Below are positions 11,181 through 22,642 of a stretch of 64,000 bases of DNA, in pieces. The notes under the pieces were generated by a model. That model was not told the DNA's origin. It saw only the letters and a list, made by a program, of their open reading frames with translations, and searched no databases. Position 1 is the first letter of the stretch. Each line of letters begins with the position of its first letter. A program made the position numbers and the translations under genes. Source of the DNA: Pollenia angustigena (Eukaryota; Arthropoda; Insecta; Diptera; Polleniidae); the NCBI GenBank assembly GCA_930367215.1, contig OV884059.1:241737803-241801802 (forward strand), in the 5' to 3' direction.

Positions 11181-11590
11181 CTAAATTTCTTGCTTTAATA
11201 GACCAATTTCATTTATGTAAATATCGTTCTTTAGATAGAAATATGTAAATCTATTTTGTGCCACGTTAACTTCTTCAATCTCGCCCACATTTTGTCGATT
11301 GTTGTGCATTGAAAACCAAAGTGCTTGTACCTAGTTCAGAAACTTTGGCTCCCACCGATCTCTTTGTGTGGGAACTATGTCGCCCACTTCACCAATTGAT
11401 GTGAATTGATAACCAATATGCTTTTCCCTAATTTTGAAACTTGCTCACGTGTAAAGGCCAGGTAAAATAAAAAAATAAAAAACAACATGCAAGGTCGGAA
11501 AACCCATTCTAACACACGCACTGAAAGGCGCACAGACGGACATCGTTAAATCAACTTTGCTACTGATAAGCATCCGGAATATAAATGTAC

Positions 11591-11640
<50 letters not shown>

Positions 11641-11662
11641 TTTATAGGGTCTAACACAGTCA
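11180..11662. repeat. Fragment of the TATACCCTTCACC-subtype repeat with (TA)n
   Basis: Similar to parts of 7430-7800 and 51490-52010 (CCCACATTTTGT, AACTTTGGCTC, GACAGACGGAC-like). It includes a TA dinucleotide microsatellite at about 11590-11638. Confidence 0.5.
11590..11638. repeat. (TA)n microsatellite
   Basis: About 24 uninterrupted TA dinucleotides. Confidence 0.95.
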
Positions 11663-11899
11663 TTAGAAAAGGATATAGGTATATATGTAAGAGAATAAAG
11701 ATTTAAAATTTTGACGAAAGAGATTTGATATCAATATCTTTTGAAAAAATATCAAATCAATAAAGTTGTTTAATGTATTCCCTAACTTACATATGACATT
11801 TTATAAATGACTTAATGGTTTTACGAAATTCGTCAGCTAACGTTGAACGAATTTTAATTTTAATAAAATTAAAATCAGAAATCGATTGCAAACAAAAAC

Positions 11900-12050
11900 T
11901 ATTTTTTTAATTCCATAAGCTAATCCCGTAAAGCTAGACGCTTGTCTGCAGTAAAGAAACCAGAGTCTCTGGCGGGAATCGAACCCGCAACCCCGGCGCT
12001 GATACACTAGCACACTACTACTAGCAAGCCTACCGGGGCATTTTGTTTGC
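11900..12050 (-). repeat. tRNA-like SINE fragment
   Basis: On the - strand the segment has an A-box-like start, a GC-rich centre and a perfect B box GGGTTCGATTCCC inside a T-arm (GCGGG/CCCGC). The 5' and 3' ends do not form an acceptor stem, so it is not an intact tRNA. An A-rich tail follows, and TTTGCAA occurs on both sides, possibly a short TSD. I read it as a tRNA-derived SINE or tRNA pseudogene. Confidence 0.45.
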
Positions 12051-12150
12051 AAAGAATTATTTGAAATGCTTGTACGATAGAGCTGTAAATTAATCATTCT
12101 TTTTTTATTTTAATTCGTTACGAATTAGCTAAATTTTGAATTATATTCTT

Positions 12151-13123
12151 TTCACAGAAAAAAAAGAATTGAATGAAATTTGAATCAATTCAAACGAATT
12201 AGGCAGAAATGAATTACAAATCGTTTTCCAATTCAAATGAATCTGTAAAATGAATTGCAATTTGTTTCCAATTCAAATGAATTTGTTTAAGTAAATTGCA
12301 ATTAATTTTACAAATTCATTTGAAGTGAATTGATTTTGAATTCAGTCAAATTAATTAGAAATGAAGTCAAAAATCAAATTCAAGAGCAGATCTAGTAGGA
12401 ATTACTAAAATTTGCTTTTTTTCATTGAAAGTTTTCAATACAAAAAGTAAACAAATTTTCCAATTGTAGGAAAAGTAGTAAGAATTTCGAGTAAACGAAC
12501 ACATCTTTGACAGCGAAAAATTTTGTTGAGATTCAAAGTTGCTAAAATCTTTAAAATTCGATTGAAAACTTTAAAAAGAAGAAATTTTCCACAATATACA
12601 AATATGAGTAAACAAATTTTCCAATTGTAGGAAAAGTAGTAAGAATTTCGAGTAAACGAACACATCTTTGACAGCGAAAAATTTTGTTGAGATTCAAAGT
12701 TGCTAAAATCTTTAAAATTCGATTGAAAACTTTAAAAAGAAGAAATTTTCCACAATATACAAATATGAGATTATTTAAACATATTTAAACAAAAAATTAA
12801 TGTTAAACGCACTTTTAATAATATTTTCACACTATAAAATATAAAATAAAAATTTAAGTTTTTTTAGCAAATAAACAAAATTTTTCAATTTTGATAGGAT
12901 TTAATTTAATTAATATTCCGCCGCTACCTGAAAATTCCATTCTAATACAAAATTAATTCAAATTTCAATTTATTCATTTTAAAAGAGTTGGATATTAATT
13001 CCTAATTCATTTGAATTAATTTAAAATCAATTCAATTCAAATGAATCTGTAAAACGAATTGCAATTCATTTTTACCAAATTCGTTTGAATTGACTTCATT
13101 CAATTCCTTTTTTTTTGTGTGAA
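12151..13123. mobile_element. TIR element of about 0.97 kb containing a 161-bp tandem duplication
   Basis: The left end (TTCACAGAAAAAAAAGAATTG, continuing AATGAA) is mirrored at the right end by CAATTCC-T(n)-GTGTGAA. Subterminal sequence on both sides is full of AATTCAAATGAATTTG-like motifs in both orientations. No clear TSD was found and the superfamily is unknown. Confidence 0.55.
12447..12768. repeat. 161-bp direct tandem duplication, 2 copies
   Basis: 12447-12607 and 12608-12768 are nearly identical, both starting GTAAACAAATTTTCCAATTG. The identity suggests a recent event within the surrounding TIR element. Confidence 0.9.
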
Positions 13124-14585
13124 AATTTGGCGAATACGTGTTGATTATATTTCCAACACTAGATATTAACGTGTGGACTGCATAAATATATATTAGAACA
13201 CATGTTCAGCAACAAATTTTATAATACATTGCTGAGCAATTATCTTTTAACAGATGCTGTCAAAATCAATTATCAGTTACAAAAAAGGAAAAATTTTAAA
13301 CTTAAAACGTATAAAATTTAAATACAAAATTTACAAATTAATAATTAAAAATAAATTGGTTGCCATAGAAAATGTAAGTACATATTTATTTACATACAAA
13401 TTTATGTTTTGTGTTAAGACATACGTTTACTCCACTCTGAAAAAAATTTTAAACATAGAACATTTCTGTGACGCCATTCTGCCGACGTAATTGCTTATGT
13501 TAACAAATAAAAATTGCGCGTATAGACGTAGGGTTATGTTAAAGGAAAGAAAAATTCAGGGAAGAGGTTGCAGTGTAAAAACGAGAGTACGGAGAGTTTA
13601 TTGCTCCATTGTTCTGTCATTGTTCTGCCGACGTTATTGCTTGTACTAAGCAATAAAAATTGCTACTTGGAGACACAGCGTTAATAGTACATTGTGTATG
13701 TTACTTTAGTTTACAAAAACAGATAAGGAAATTAAATAATTTGTTAAAATGTTTATTACATAATAAAATGTTTGGATTGTAAAATCGTTTTATAGTTTTT
13801 TTATTGTATAAAAAATATGTTTTTAGCTGTAATTTTTCCTGATGATCGATATCGAAATATTGGTTAATATAATATATATATCTAACCAAAATTGGTTATT
13901 GGTTTTTTTCAATGTAGAGATGTGAATATTTCGTTGCATTTTGGTTACTTTTTTCTAAAGTAATAATACGTTTTTCTTGATACAATTATTTACGAGCTCG
14001 AATAATTTGCACTGTGTACCTACTATGATTTTTTCATTATTTGTTACCAATGAACGGAAGTTTTTTTTTTTTAATTTACCGATAACAAAAAATCCCTTTC
14101 AAAACAGCAACCAAATAATTTTTTTAAGATTTTTGCTAAGAAAATTGAAATTTGTGATTTTTATATTAAAAACGCCATGTTATGAAATCGAAAACAAATG
14201 AAGTTTTAATCAATGGAGATTTTGAATTATTTTTTTTAAATGAGCGTATTTTTTCTTGATTTTAAGAGTAGTAAAGATAAGTAGTACTTAAAGTAGGAAG
14301 TGCATAAAATCATGCGGAAGCGATTTCAAATAATTACTGTAAAATTCACAAAAGTCGTTTTAGTGTTTCTAAAAACTTGAAAATAAGTTTAATGTTCTAA
14401 ATTTGCGTTATTTCCAGAAGTATATTGAAATACATATATGAAAATACACATATAAATTTTAAAGATTTTTCAAAAATACATTGATTTATCAATATAGTTT
14501 TAAAATTTATGGAATTTTCTTTAAGAAATGGCTGCGAGTTTAAGAAATGTTACTGTTTATAACTTGTCGGCATGTATATTTATTT
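13124..14585. other. AT-rich spacer, no gene seen
   Basis: Two related ~60-bp segments (CTGCCGACGTWATTGCTT, about 13480 and 13625) are about 150 bp apart. The second is followed by GCTACTTGGAGACACAGCG, a motif also found near 17020 and 19270. Short open frames are low-complexity. Confidence 0.35.
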
Positions 14586-14602
14586 AATGTTTTTTAATAT
14601 AA

Positions 14603-15676
14603 CAAATAGGAATTATTTCCTTCCGAAGGTAACTTTATATTATATTCAACATTTTTCATTTTTCGAATTTATTCTATGAGCTAAATTTCAGTTATGTATT
14701 TTATAAAGCTTTTTTGTAATAGTTCTATTCCCACAATTTTTCAGAAATGACTTTATACTCTACCAGACTATTATATTGTATTTTCTATTTACATTTTACC
14801 TTAGCCTTCCGTTGGAAAGCAATGAGGTATATTGAATGTACAGAAAAATTTACAATTATTAGACACCAGCAGAATGTAATGCATTTTCTGGCCCGCTACG
14901 GCCGTCGTCAGCATTCTTTGTGTCTCACTGGATAGTGTTACTTTATAAATTGAATGTATTTAACTCAACTATTTTAACAAATTTATAAAGTAACACTATC
15001 CAGTGAGACACAAAGAATGCTGACGACGGCCGTAGCGGGCCAGAAAATGCATTACATTCTGCTGGTGTCTAATAATTGTAAATTTTTCTGTACATTCAAT
15101 ATACCTCATTGCTTTCCAACGGAAGGCTAAGGTAAAATGTAAATAGAAAATACAATATAATAGTCTGGTAGTGTATAAAGTCATTTCTGAAAAATTGTAG
15201 GAATAGAACTATTACAAAAAAGCTGTATAAAATACATAACTGAAATTTAGCTCATAGAATAAATTCGAAAAATGAAAAATGTTGAATATAATATAAAGTT
15301 ACCTTCGGAAGGAAATAATTCCCAGTTTCTATTTGTTAAAATAGTTGAGTTAAATACATTCAATTTATAAAGTAACACTATCCAGTGAGACACAAAGAAT
15401 GCTGACGACGGCCGTAGCGGGCCAGAAAATGCATTATATTCTGCTGGTGTCTAATAATTGTAAATTTTTCTGTACATTCAATATACCTCATTGCTTTCCA
15501 ACGGAAGGCTAAGGTAAAATGTAAATAGAAAATACAATATAATAGTCTGGTAGTGTATAAAGTCATTTCTGAAAAATTGTAGGAATAGAACTATTACAAA
15601 AAAGCTTTATAAAATACATAACTGAAATTTAGCTCATAGAATAAATTCGAAAAATGAAAAATGTTTTTTAATATAA
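14603..15676. mobile_element. Three-armed foldback element
   Basis: Arm 1 (about 14605-14980, +) is followed by its inverted copy (about 14981-15334) and then by a second inverted copy (about 15335-15660) that also mirrors the apex of arm 1. All three arms carry the same 62-codon reading, which is a consequence of the repeat. The 17-bp direct repeat AATGTTTTTTAATATAA flanks the structure at 14586-14602 and 15660-15676. A smaller hairpin of the same family lies at 47518-47830. Confidence 0.8.
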
Positions 15677-15835
15677 TTATTTGATAAAAAAAACTTTTCA
15701 CTGTCAGTCATATACAGTTTCCCCATTAAATGTACGTTACGAAAGGCCAATTTGTTTATATTCGCCATAAAAATTTAACAATGATTCACAAAATATTTCA
15801 AATAAACAGTTAAAACAGTTATTTATAATAAGAAC

Positions 15836-16540
15836 TAGCTGGCCCGGCAAACGTTGTTTTGTCACATAACTTATTTCTTTCAGATGTAACAGTGTCTGCT
15901 AGCCAAATTTTAAGAAAAAATTTTAGGTTATAGTTCTTTCCAGATGTTACACTATTTGCCTACCCAATTTCAAGAAAATTAATTGATTAGTTAAGAAGAT
16001 ATAAGAAAGCGGAGCTTTTACCCCTCTTGCCCTATTTAATGCCCTGTCCTCTTTCCGATGTTACAGTGTATGCATGCCAAATTTTAAGAAAACCGGTTGA
16101 TACAGGGAGGGGGAGATTTACCCCTCAAGCTCTATTTCATGCCCTAAATAATAAAAACTATAGGCTATAGTTCTTTCCAACTGTAACACTATTTGTCTGC
16201 GAAATTTAAAAAAAATCTGTTAATTAGTTACGAAGATATAGGGAGGGGCAGCTTTTAGCACTCTTACCCTATTTCACACCCTATTCCCTATTCTCTTTCA
16301 GATGTTACATTGTCTGCATGCCCAGTTTTAAGAAACCCGTTTGATTAGTTTAGAAGATTGGGGAGTGGGAGCTTTTACCCCTATTGCAATATTTTGCGCC
16401 CTCTAGCGATATAAAATATACTCTACGACCTATTCTCATACCTAACAAATACACATACAAAATTTCATAAAAATCGGTCAAGCCGTTTCGGAGGAGTTCA
16501 AAATGGAGGGCATTTTGTTGATATTTGTATGGGTATATAA
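15836..16540. repeat. Dispersed repeat with ~120-bp degenerate internal units (AGCTGGCCCGGCAAACG start)
   Basis: Begins CTAGCTGGCCCGGCAAACG and ends with CGGTCAAGCCGTTTCGGAGG, both motifs of a repeat type widespread in insect genomes. In between are about five diverged units sharing TTTCAGATGTTACAGTGT and GGGAGCTTTTACCCCT. No coding capacity seen. I do not recall its formal class. Confidence 0.55.
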
Positions 16541-16543
16541 ATA

Positions 16544-16995
16544 CAGTAAAAATTCGATAATCCGGATAATTGATTACAGACCCCAATCCGGAGTAGCGAA
16601 TTATCCGGATTACCGAATGTATGTATTTATTAAAAATAATAATAATTCATAGCAAAATTAAACATAAAAACATTAATATATATTGTACAGTTCAGTTAAA
16701 ATAAAAAATACACATTTACATACAGACATACATAATTAACAATAAATAATATTAATTTGGTTTGACAAAGTGTTATTCAATCCGGACTATAGAGTTGCAA
16801 CCAATCCGGATTATAGAATACGCAATGACTGTGTTTTTCAAAGCATGCTGTGATTTGAATAAAAAAAATAAATAAAAACGGGAGTTATTCAATCCGGATT
16901 ATGGTGTTGCAATCAATCCGGATTATAGAATACGCAATGAGCAGCAAAATTGCGTCCGGATTACCGAATATTCCGGATTATATGGATAAATTTTA
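16544..16995. mobile_element. Tigger/pogo-like MITE, decayed
   Basis: Starts CAGTAAAAATTCGATAATCC after a TA and carries many AATCCGGAT/ATCCGGATT motifs, typical of Tigger-type (pogo, Tc1/mariner superfamily) elements. The right end is degenerate (TCCGGATTATATGG), so no clean TIR/TSD pair is visible. Confidence 0.6.
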
Positions 16996-18455
16996 AAGCT
17001 TGTACTTAGCAATAATATTTGCTACGTGGAGACCCAGCGTAATCATGAAGTAGAAATAGCAAAGGAAAGAATTCGTGTTAAGGAATGCAATCATGTAATA
17101 CGTTTTAAAAACATAAAAAAACTATGGTAAAGAAGTTTTAAATTTAAATTGGGAAATATTTACTAACATTGTTTTGAAAATAAATGTTAGTTACTATCAG
17201 TGATGAATAAAGCTAAATGAAAAATAAGCTAAATCAGTATTTTAAAAGGGCAAAAAAAGCAAAAACTTTTGTTTTTATTTTAAAATTCATTGTTTTCTTT
17301 ATTATTAAATAAGTAGAAATACCTAAACATATTTCTCCAGTGCTTAAAATTTTTTTAAGACTATATAACAACAAAACTAAAAGGAGTATACAAATAAAAT
17401 AAGTACCATTTAATAGAGAAACCCCGTTTTAAAGAGTTAAACAGTTAATATGAATATACTGAAAATGTTTACATTAAAAAAGGTATTTTAAAAATGAGGA
17501 AACTAGGAATAATTTAAATTCTATCGTTGCAATCTATAAGAATCAACTAATTTGGTTTTCACAAAACAATTATATGGTGCCTATTGCAGCCATAACAACT
17601 CTTATCTTGGTTTCTTTAACTTCTATTAAAAGTATAGTGCCGTGCACATAAAAACTCTTACTGCCTGTTTAATGTTATAAATATAAAAATGTGCGTTAGC
17701 GAATCTATATTGAAAACAAATTTGAGTTTTTTTTTTATTGGTTTTTCCAAACGAAAATTTTCAATACAGAAAGAGGTAGCTGATTCATTTCTTATTTATT
17801 GCAAACTTTTCTATGTAAGTCACATATAATTTTTCATTTTGCATACAAATTTTAAAACAAGTGTCCATACATATGTACTTATCTACATGTTTAATCGCAT
17901 TATTCCATATATTTGGGTACAACCATTTCTTTTACAACCCAACGTCTTGCTAACCATTCTTTTTATAGAGAAAAGTGTTCAGTTACCATAAAAAACGCTT
18001 AACTCAGTTATTACTGAGTAATAGTGCAAAAAATAAAATTCAAGCCTTTAAATAAAAATATATAGAATATAAAATTTTAAAGCGGTAAATTTAAATCCGT
18101 TTGCAGTTTTAGATTTTTTTATGGGCTTAACTAATATTTCACCCGAAATAAGGCGGTTATGCTAATACATTTCATCACAACTTATCAACGATTTCTCCGA
18201 TTTTCATCAAAACACCTACAAATGATTAGGAGTAATGTGTCCTTTAAGTCATACGAATAACATTATCTATGTTTTTCACTGTTTCGGAGTTATTTAGAAA
18301 TTAGCGGCGACAAGCTTTTTTCATGCAAAGTAAGTAAATAATACTTTTTTTAAACTCTTAAAAAAATCATAACGTTGTTTTTTTTATCATTAATGAGAAA
18401 GCCTGGTATATTCCGAATAAAATGAGCCATAAAACATGAAAATCGGTGGACAAAT
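16996..18455. other. AT-rich spacer, no gene seen
   Basis: No supported gene or terminal-repeat pair. Confidence 0.4.
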
Positions 18456-18459
18456 CGTC

Positions 18460-18527
18460 GGTTGATTATTTAATTGTCGTATGTCGTATGTAATTTGTAT
18501 CCACATACGACAATTAAATAATCAACC
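18460..18527. repeat. 68-bp hairpin
   Basis: GGTTGATTATTTAATTGTCG is followed by a short loop and its exact inverse, with arms of about 24 bp. Perfect arms suggest a recent or constrained palindrome, probably a minimal MITE. Confidence 0.8.
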
Positions 18528-18619
18528 GGCGAAATGTTAATTTTATTCACAATTAAAGGCAATATGTAACCAATCTCAAACACTCTTATGTTAGTCGCTG
18601 AAGAACGCATACCTTTTAT

Positions 18620-18680
18620 TACTGCCCGTCTACAACTGACATGATTTGCTGTTATAATTATTTTATTATTTTTACGCTGC
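18620..18680. repeat. Single end of a CCCGTCTACAACTGACATG element
   Basis: CCCGTCTACAACTGACATGA is followed by TTTGCTGTTATAA, the same terminus as the small TIR element at 37671-37840, but without a partner here. Confidence 0.5.
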
Positions 18681-19082
18681 AAACAAATAAATTAGCTGGG
18701 GAGTTGCATAAACCTATTTAATAAGTCTTGATATTTTTGGCAAATATGTCACTTTTTTCGAAATTATCAATCACCAATAATGGATAACCAAGAGTTGTAT
18801 TCATGATTTTCGACATGTTTTGGAGCAAAACTAGGTTTTGTTTGAGTTTTCGAACATGAAAAATTTATAGGAAAACAAGTAGCAAAACACTTGTTTTGCT
18901 GCAAAACAAGTTTTGTGGCCCAAAACATGTAAGTGGAAACGTACTATTACCATAAGCAAACGTACAGAGAAATGAAATGTCAGATAAATGACAACTGATT
19001 TTACAGCAGATTGCTAAGCAATAATTGCTCAAGCAATCAGAAGTGCAATCATTGCACGATGGATTGCCACTCATGGCTATAT

Positions 19083-19203
19083 GTGCCGGTTCACACAAGT
19101 CAAGCTTTTAGGAGAGAGGGGAAAAGAGAATGCTATTTCTTTTCCCCTCTCTCCTAAAATCTCAAGACTTGACCAGTCAAACTTGACGTATGTGAACCGG
19201 CAC
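19083..19203. mobile_element. Palindromic TTCACAC-family element, 121 bp, TSD TAT
   Basis: Ends GTGCCGGTTCACACAAGTC and GTGTGAACCGGCAC-type inverse, flanked by TAT on both sides (19080-19082 and 19204-19206). The centre is a polypurine/polypyrimidine hairpin (GGAGAGAGGGGAAAAGAG and its inverse). Relatives are at 25174, 27197, 37935, 38661, 39711 and probably 60949. Confidence 0.8.
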
Positions 19204-19214
19204 TATGCGGTCTA

Positions 19215-19361
19215 TACGTCGCAAATTTATTTGAGCAATCAAATTTGACGTTTGCCTCAAAAATATTGCTACGTGGAGACCCGGGGATACGTCGCAAATT
19301 TAATGGAGCAATAAAATTTGACGTTTGCCGCAATAAATATTGTTACGTGGTGACCCGGGGT
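19215..19361. repeat. 73-bp tandem duplication, 2 copies
   Basis: Both copies start TACGTCGCAAATTTA and contain TTACGTGGWGACCCGGGG-like ends (19215-19287 and 19288-19361), about 85% identical by eye. Confidence 0.75.
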
Positions 19362-19420
19362 TATATCTGTTAAAGACGGGCAGGAAATGATGTCAGGCTG
19401 GGCAATCATATCGTTTTCAT

Positions 19421-19661
19421 CAAGGCCCATTGAAAAGGTCTGCGCAAGAAGCCTGATGATCATTGTTTATGTTCTTTTTAGTTGTCAAAAGTTGTTTACA
19501 TTTTGCTTACATGTGAATGTATACGTTTGTTTACTTTTATGGTTTGCCACATATACACGGTTTTTCTTTTTGCTTTTTATATGTGGTAGTAAATTTTTGA
19601 CAACTAAAAAGAATCGTTTTTTGTTTTTGTACAAGTAAGCAGACCTGATAGATGGGCCCTG
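19421..19661. mobile_element. hAT-type MITE, 241 bp, TSD GTTTTCAT, upstream of VhaAC39-1
   Basis: Ends CAAGGCCCATTGAAAAGG and the inverse of CAGGGCCCATCTATCAGG. An exact 8-bp TSD GTTTTCAT lies at 19413-19420 and 19662-19669. YARNG ends fit hAT. An inner hairpin (AGTTGTCAAAA / TTTTTGACAACT) is present. It lies about 150 bp upstream of the likely VhaAC39-1 start site, so it may touch regulatory DNA. The second copy is at 37394-37582. Confidence 0.85.
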
Positions 19662-19669
19662 GTTTTCAT

Positions 19670-19948
19670 CTTCTATTTAATGCTGTCAAAAGAACTTGGT
19701 ATCACTGTCTGGTTATTGTGATTAGAATAAAAAAATAGGAAAACATCAGTCATATGACAGGTCGATAAAAGAAAAGAAATAGAGAAAAAGTTTCGTTTTC
19801 CTCCCATTCAGTTGATTTGGAAAAAAATTTCCAATATATTTAAGTAAAGTAAGAACTTTTTTTTGTTTTAAGTTAAAAATAATATAAAGTGTAATCTTTA
19901 AATAAATCACATTTATTTGTTCTAGAAAGTCAACAAGAGAAACTTATA
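19670..19948 (+). promoter_or_regulatory. VhaAC39-1: VhaAC39-1 promoter and 5' UTR with a putative leader intron
   Basis: A candidate initiator TCAGTT lies at 19808-19813 with no TATA box about 30 bp upstream. A GTAAGA donor at 19849 and a pyrimidine-rich TTTGTTCTAG acceptor ending at 19925 would remove a 77-bp intron from the leader, leaving 23 bases before the ATG at 19949. Both the start site and this intron are inferred from sequence motifs only. Confidence 0.45.
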
Positions 19949-21319
19949 ATGACTGGATCAGGTTTTATGTTCAACATTGATGGTGGTTACTTGGAAGGTT
20001 TGTGCCGTGGCTTCAAGTGTGGAATCTTGAAGCAATCCGACTACTTGAACTTGGTACAATGTGAAACTTTGGAAGGTAAGAAGCTTTTAAACGATTTTAT
20101 TCTGGGAAGGAAAATGTGAAAAATTACAAGGCCAGGTCATGTGACATACGCTTTGTTCTGTACAAGTATGCATATGATACATCCCAAGTAACAAGAGAGA
20201 AAGAGATAAACTGATAAGAATAATAATGCATTAAATAATTGTAGTAAAAAAAATACTCGTCTTGTGATATATTATTATAAAATTCGCAGGTTAATTTAAG
20301 CCTTTTTTATTTTTGTTGTAGATTTAAAACTGCATTTACAAGGTACTGATTATGGTAGTTTTTTGGCTAACGAACCTTCGCCTTTGTCGGTTTCCGTCAT
20401 TGATGATAAGTTGCGTGAAAAGTTGGTTATTGAATTCCAACATATGCGTAATCACGCTGTTGAGCCATTGGCTAGTTTCCTGGATTTTATTACCTATGGT
20501 TATATGATTGACAACATAATTTTGTTGATAACTGGTACTCTACATCAACGCCCTATTTCCGAACTTATTCCAAAATGTCATCCATTGGGTAGTTTTGAGC
20601 AAATGGAAGCTATTCACGTAGCTGCCACCCCAGCAGAATTGTACAACGCTGTTTTGGTGGATACTCCATTGGCCCCTTTCTTCGTTGATTGTATTTCCGA
20701 ACAAGATTTGGATGAAATGAATATTGAAATTATTCGTAATACTTTATATAAGGCTTACTTAGAAGCTTTCTACGATTTTTGCCAGAAAATGGGCGGCTCT
20801 ACAGCTGACGTTATGTGCGAAATTTTGGCTGTAAGTAAACGTTCACAGATAAAAAATTAGTTGCAGTTAGTTGTTTAAATATTACTTTACCTACTTTGAC
20901 AGTTTGAAGCTGATCGTCGTGCCATTATCATAACTATTAACTCTTTTGGTACAGAATTGTCTAAAGATGATCGTGCCAAGTTGTATCCACGCTGTGGCAA
21001 AATGAATCCCGATGGTTTGGCTGCCTTAGCCCGTGCGGACGATTATGAACAAGTCAAAACTGTCGCTGAATACTACGCTGAATATGCTGCTTTATTTGAT
21101 GGTTCTGGTACTAATCCCGGGGATAAAACTTTGGAAGACAAATTCTTTGAACATGAAGTTAAATTAAATGTTTATGCTTTTTTGCAACAATTCCACTTTG
21201 GTGTATTCTATGCTTATCTTAAATTAAAGGAACAAGAATGCCGTAACATTGTATGGATTGCTGAATGTGTTGCACAAAAACACCGTGCGAAAATTGACAA
21301 TTACATCCCAATTTTCTAA
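19949..21319 (+). CDS. VhaAC39-1: V-type proton ATPase subunit d (AC39), Vo sector
   Basis: Coding exons are 19949-20075, 20322-20830 and 20903-21319, giving 350 residues, the usual length. The splice sites (AAG|GTAAG, TTGTAG|AT, GCT|GTAAGT, GACAG|TTT) join in frame. The protein begins [20 protein letters not shown] and ends [10 protein letters not shown]. The vATP-synt_AC39 family fold covers the whole chain. In the family this soluble subunit caps the c-ring on the cytoplasmic side and connects it to the central stalk (D/F) of V1, so it is essential for rotary proton pumping into endosomes, lysosomes and secretory vesicles. Ubiquitous codon-biased text, clean frame and short introns argue for the main gene (Drosophila VhaAC39-1) and not the testis paralogue, which is an inference. 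AATAAA signals occur around 21494 and 21679 downstream. Confidence 0.97.
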
Positions 21320-21690
21320 ACTATCAAATAGTTGTTTTTGGTGGAAAGGACAAGAGAGAGGGAATTTGAAAATCCGCTTTGAGTTCATTGTTTTATTAAG
21401 TATTTTTTTGTTGTTGTTCATGTATAAGTTTATTAAAATTGGATAGAAGAAACCACAATTAAGGCATCAGTAAGTTTTTGTTGTCGTTGGTAAATAAATG
21501 TATTAAACAATCTACCCACAAGAAATTAAAAAAATATTCTATAAATTTATAAATTATATACATATTGTTAGCAAATTGTATTGTAATTATGTAAAAATCT
21601 AAAATTTTGTGCAAATAATATATATAAAATATAAAAAGAGTTTCCAAACATTCCTTTACAAAAAATGTAATGTGTTTTAATAAATTCTTT
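21320..21690 (+). other. VhaAC39-1: VhaAC39-1 3' UTR (putative)
   Basis: AT-rich region after the stop. Poly(A) signals AATAAA occur near 21494 and 21679, and the second is a plausible main site. The end is not determinable from sequence. Confidence 0.5.
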
Positions 21691-21792
21691 CATAGAGCTA
21701 ATTAGTTAGTTTAACTTGCATGCCGATATTTTAAATTTATGATTAAATTAACTCAGTTCGTGTTAAAACTACCTGAGCCAATAGATAATCAG

Positions 21793-21886
21793 GGGCCAAA
21801 TTACGGCATTCGATATCGATCGAAATTGCAATACAAATTACATGGGAATTTCGATCGATATCGAACGTCGCCAATTGTCCCAGGGT
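21793..21886. mobile_element. Short palindromic element with GGGCCAAATTACGGC end
   Basis: Begins GGGCCAAATTACGGCATTCG and folds back through TCGATATCGATCG to an imperfect inverse ending near 21886. The same ~95-bp palindrome precedes a decayed GGGTC-family element at 44353-44450, as it does here, so the pair may have moved together or one inserted next to the other before duplication. Confidence 0.55.
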
Positions 21887-21913
21887 TGTTATGGAATCTG
21901 ATTGCAGAATCAG

Positions 21914-22144
21914 GGGTCTAATCACCGCATTCGATACTATCGTATCGAATAAACTATTGAATTTTTTTGCATACGATAGACACTGGCGTATCGAATGAAA
22001 ACTCGATAAATGTAATGTCGAGTTACTCGATGTCGAATGCTATTATTTCAAATTCAATACATTTCATTCGATATCGAGTTTCATGATACCAAAATAAATA
22101 ATTTCGATCAATTTTGCTCGATATCGTATGCGGTGATTAGACCC
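21914..22144. mobile_element. GGGTCTAATCACCGC-family MITE, TSD CAG
   Basis: Clean ends GGGTCTAATCACCGC and GCGGTGATTAGACCC with CAG at 21911-21913 and 22145-22147. The interior has TCGATATCGA-rich halves. Confidence 0.85.
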
Positions 22145-22147
22145 CAG

Positions 22148-22440
22148 AATTGAAATCGACAATAAAATAAGGTTGGTTTTTCAAAAATTGAAAAACCTTT
22201 CGAATCAGAATTATGTCGAAATTAGGTGTTTAGGATCCAATATGATCGTTTTTTTGTTTTGACGGAAATAATCCGATTAGATGGCAGCCACCAGAATTAC
22301 ATATGGGCATTTCCCCAGAATGGTCTACCAGGATGAAAAAATAAAATATTGATTATCATCGCTGGAAACTGGAAAATTTATATTTTTCTGTATTTTCTAC
22401 TTCTAAAGACATTTTTATACACTTATTTTACATGCAAAAA
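22148..22440. other. Spacer, no gene seen
   Basis: Contains only a small hairpin (GGTTTTTCAA/TTGAAAAACC, about 22184-22206). Confidence 0.4.
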
Positions 22441-22449
22441 ATATGTTAT

Positions 22450-22642
22450 GAGGGGTGTGCTGGAAATCGCAAACGCAAAACGCAAGAATTTGGAGGCTGT
22501 TTAAAATACACTTTTAATCAATTTTTTATAATTTTTGTTATAAAATTCTGTATAATAGAGAAATGTTTGTATAATATTTGTCACAAAATTCTTTTATTAC
22601 AGAAATCTTACTAAAAAACGACTTTTAAAATTCTTGCGTTTT
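22450..22642. mobile_element. MITE of the GGGGTGTGCTGGAAATCGC family, right end truncated
   Basis: Left end AGGGGTGTGCTGGAAATCGC is followed by AAACGCAAAACGCAAG. The interior matches, in inverse orientation, the copy at 26141-26372. The right terminus stops after TTCTTGCGTTTTG and joins directly to the outer inverted-repeat sequence at about 22643. Confidence 0.75.

Noticed and set aside
11960..12040. Functional tRNA gene on the - strand
   Set aside because: Good B box and T-arm, but no acceptor stem pairing and no proper anticodon arm. Treated as SINE-like.
14747..15566. A 62-residue open frame present three times with near-identical sequence
   Set aside because: The three readings are the arms of a foldback element, so identity follows from DNA duplication. 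The related hairpin at 47518 does not keep the frame.
17190..17240. CAGTGATGAATAAAGC as a hAT terminus
   Set aside because: Fits YARNG, but no matching opposite end with an 8-bp TSD was located.
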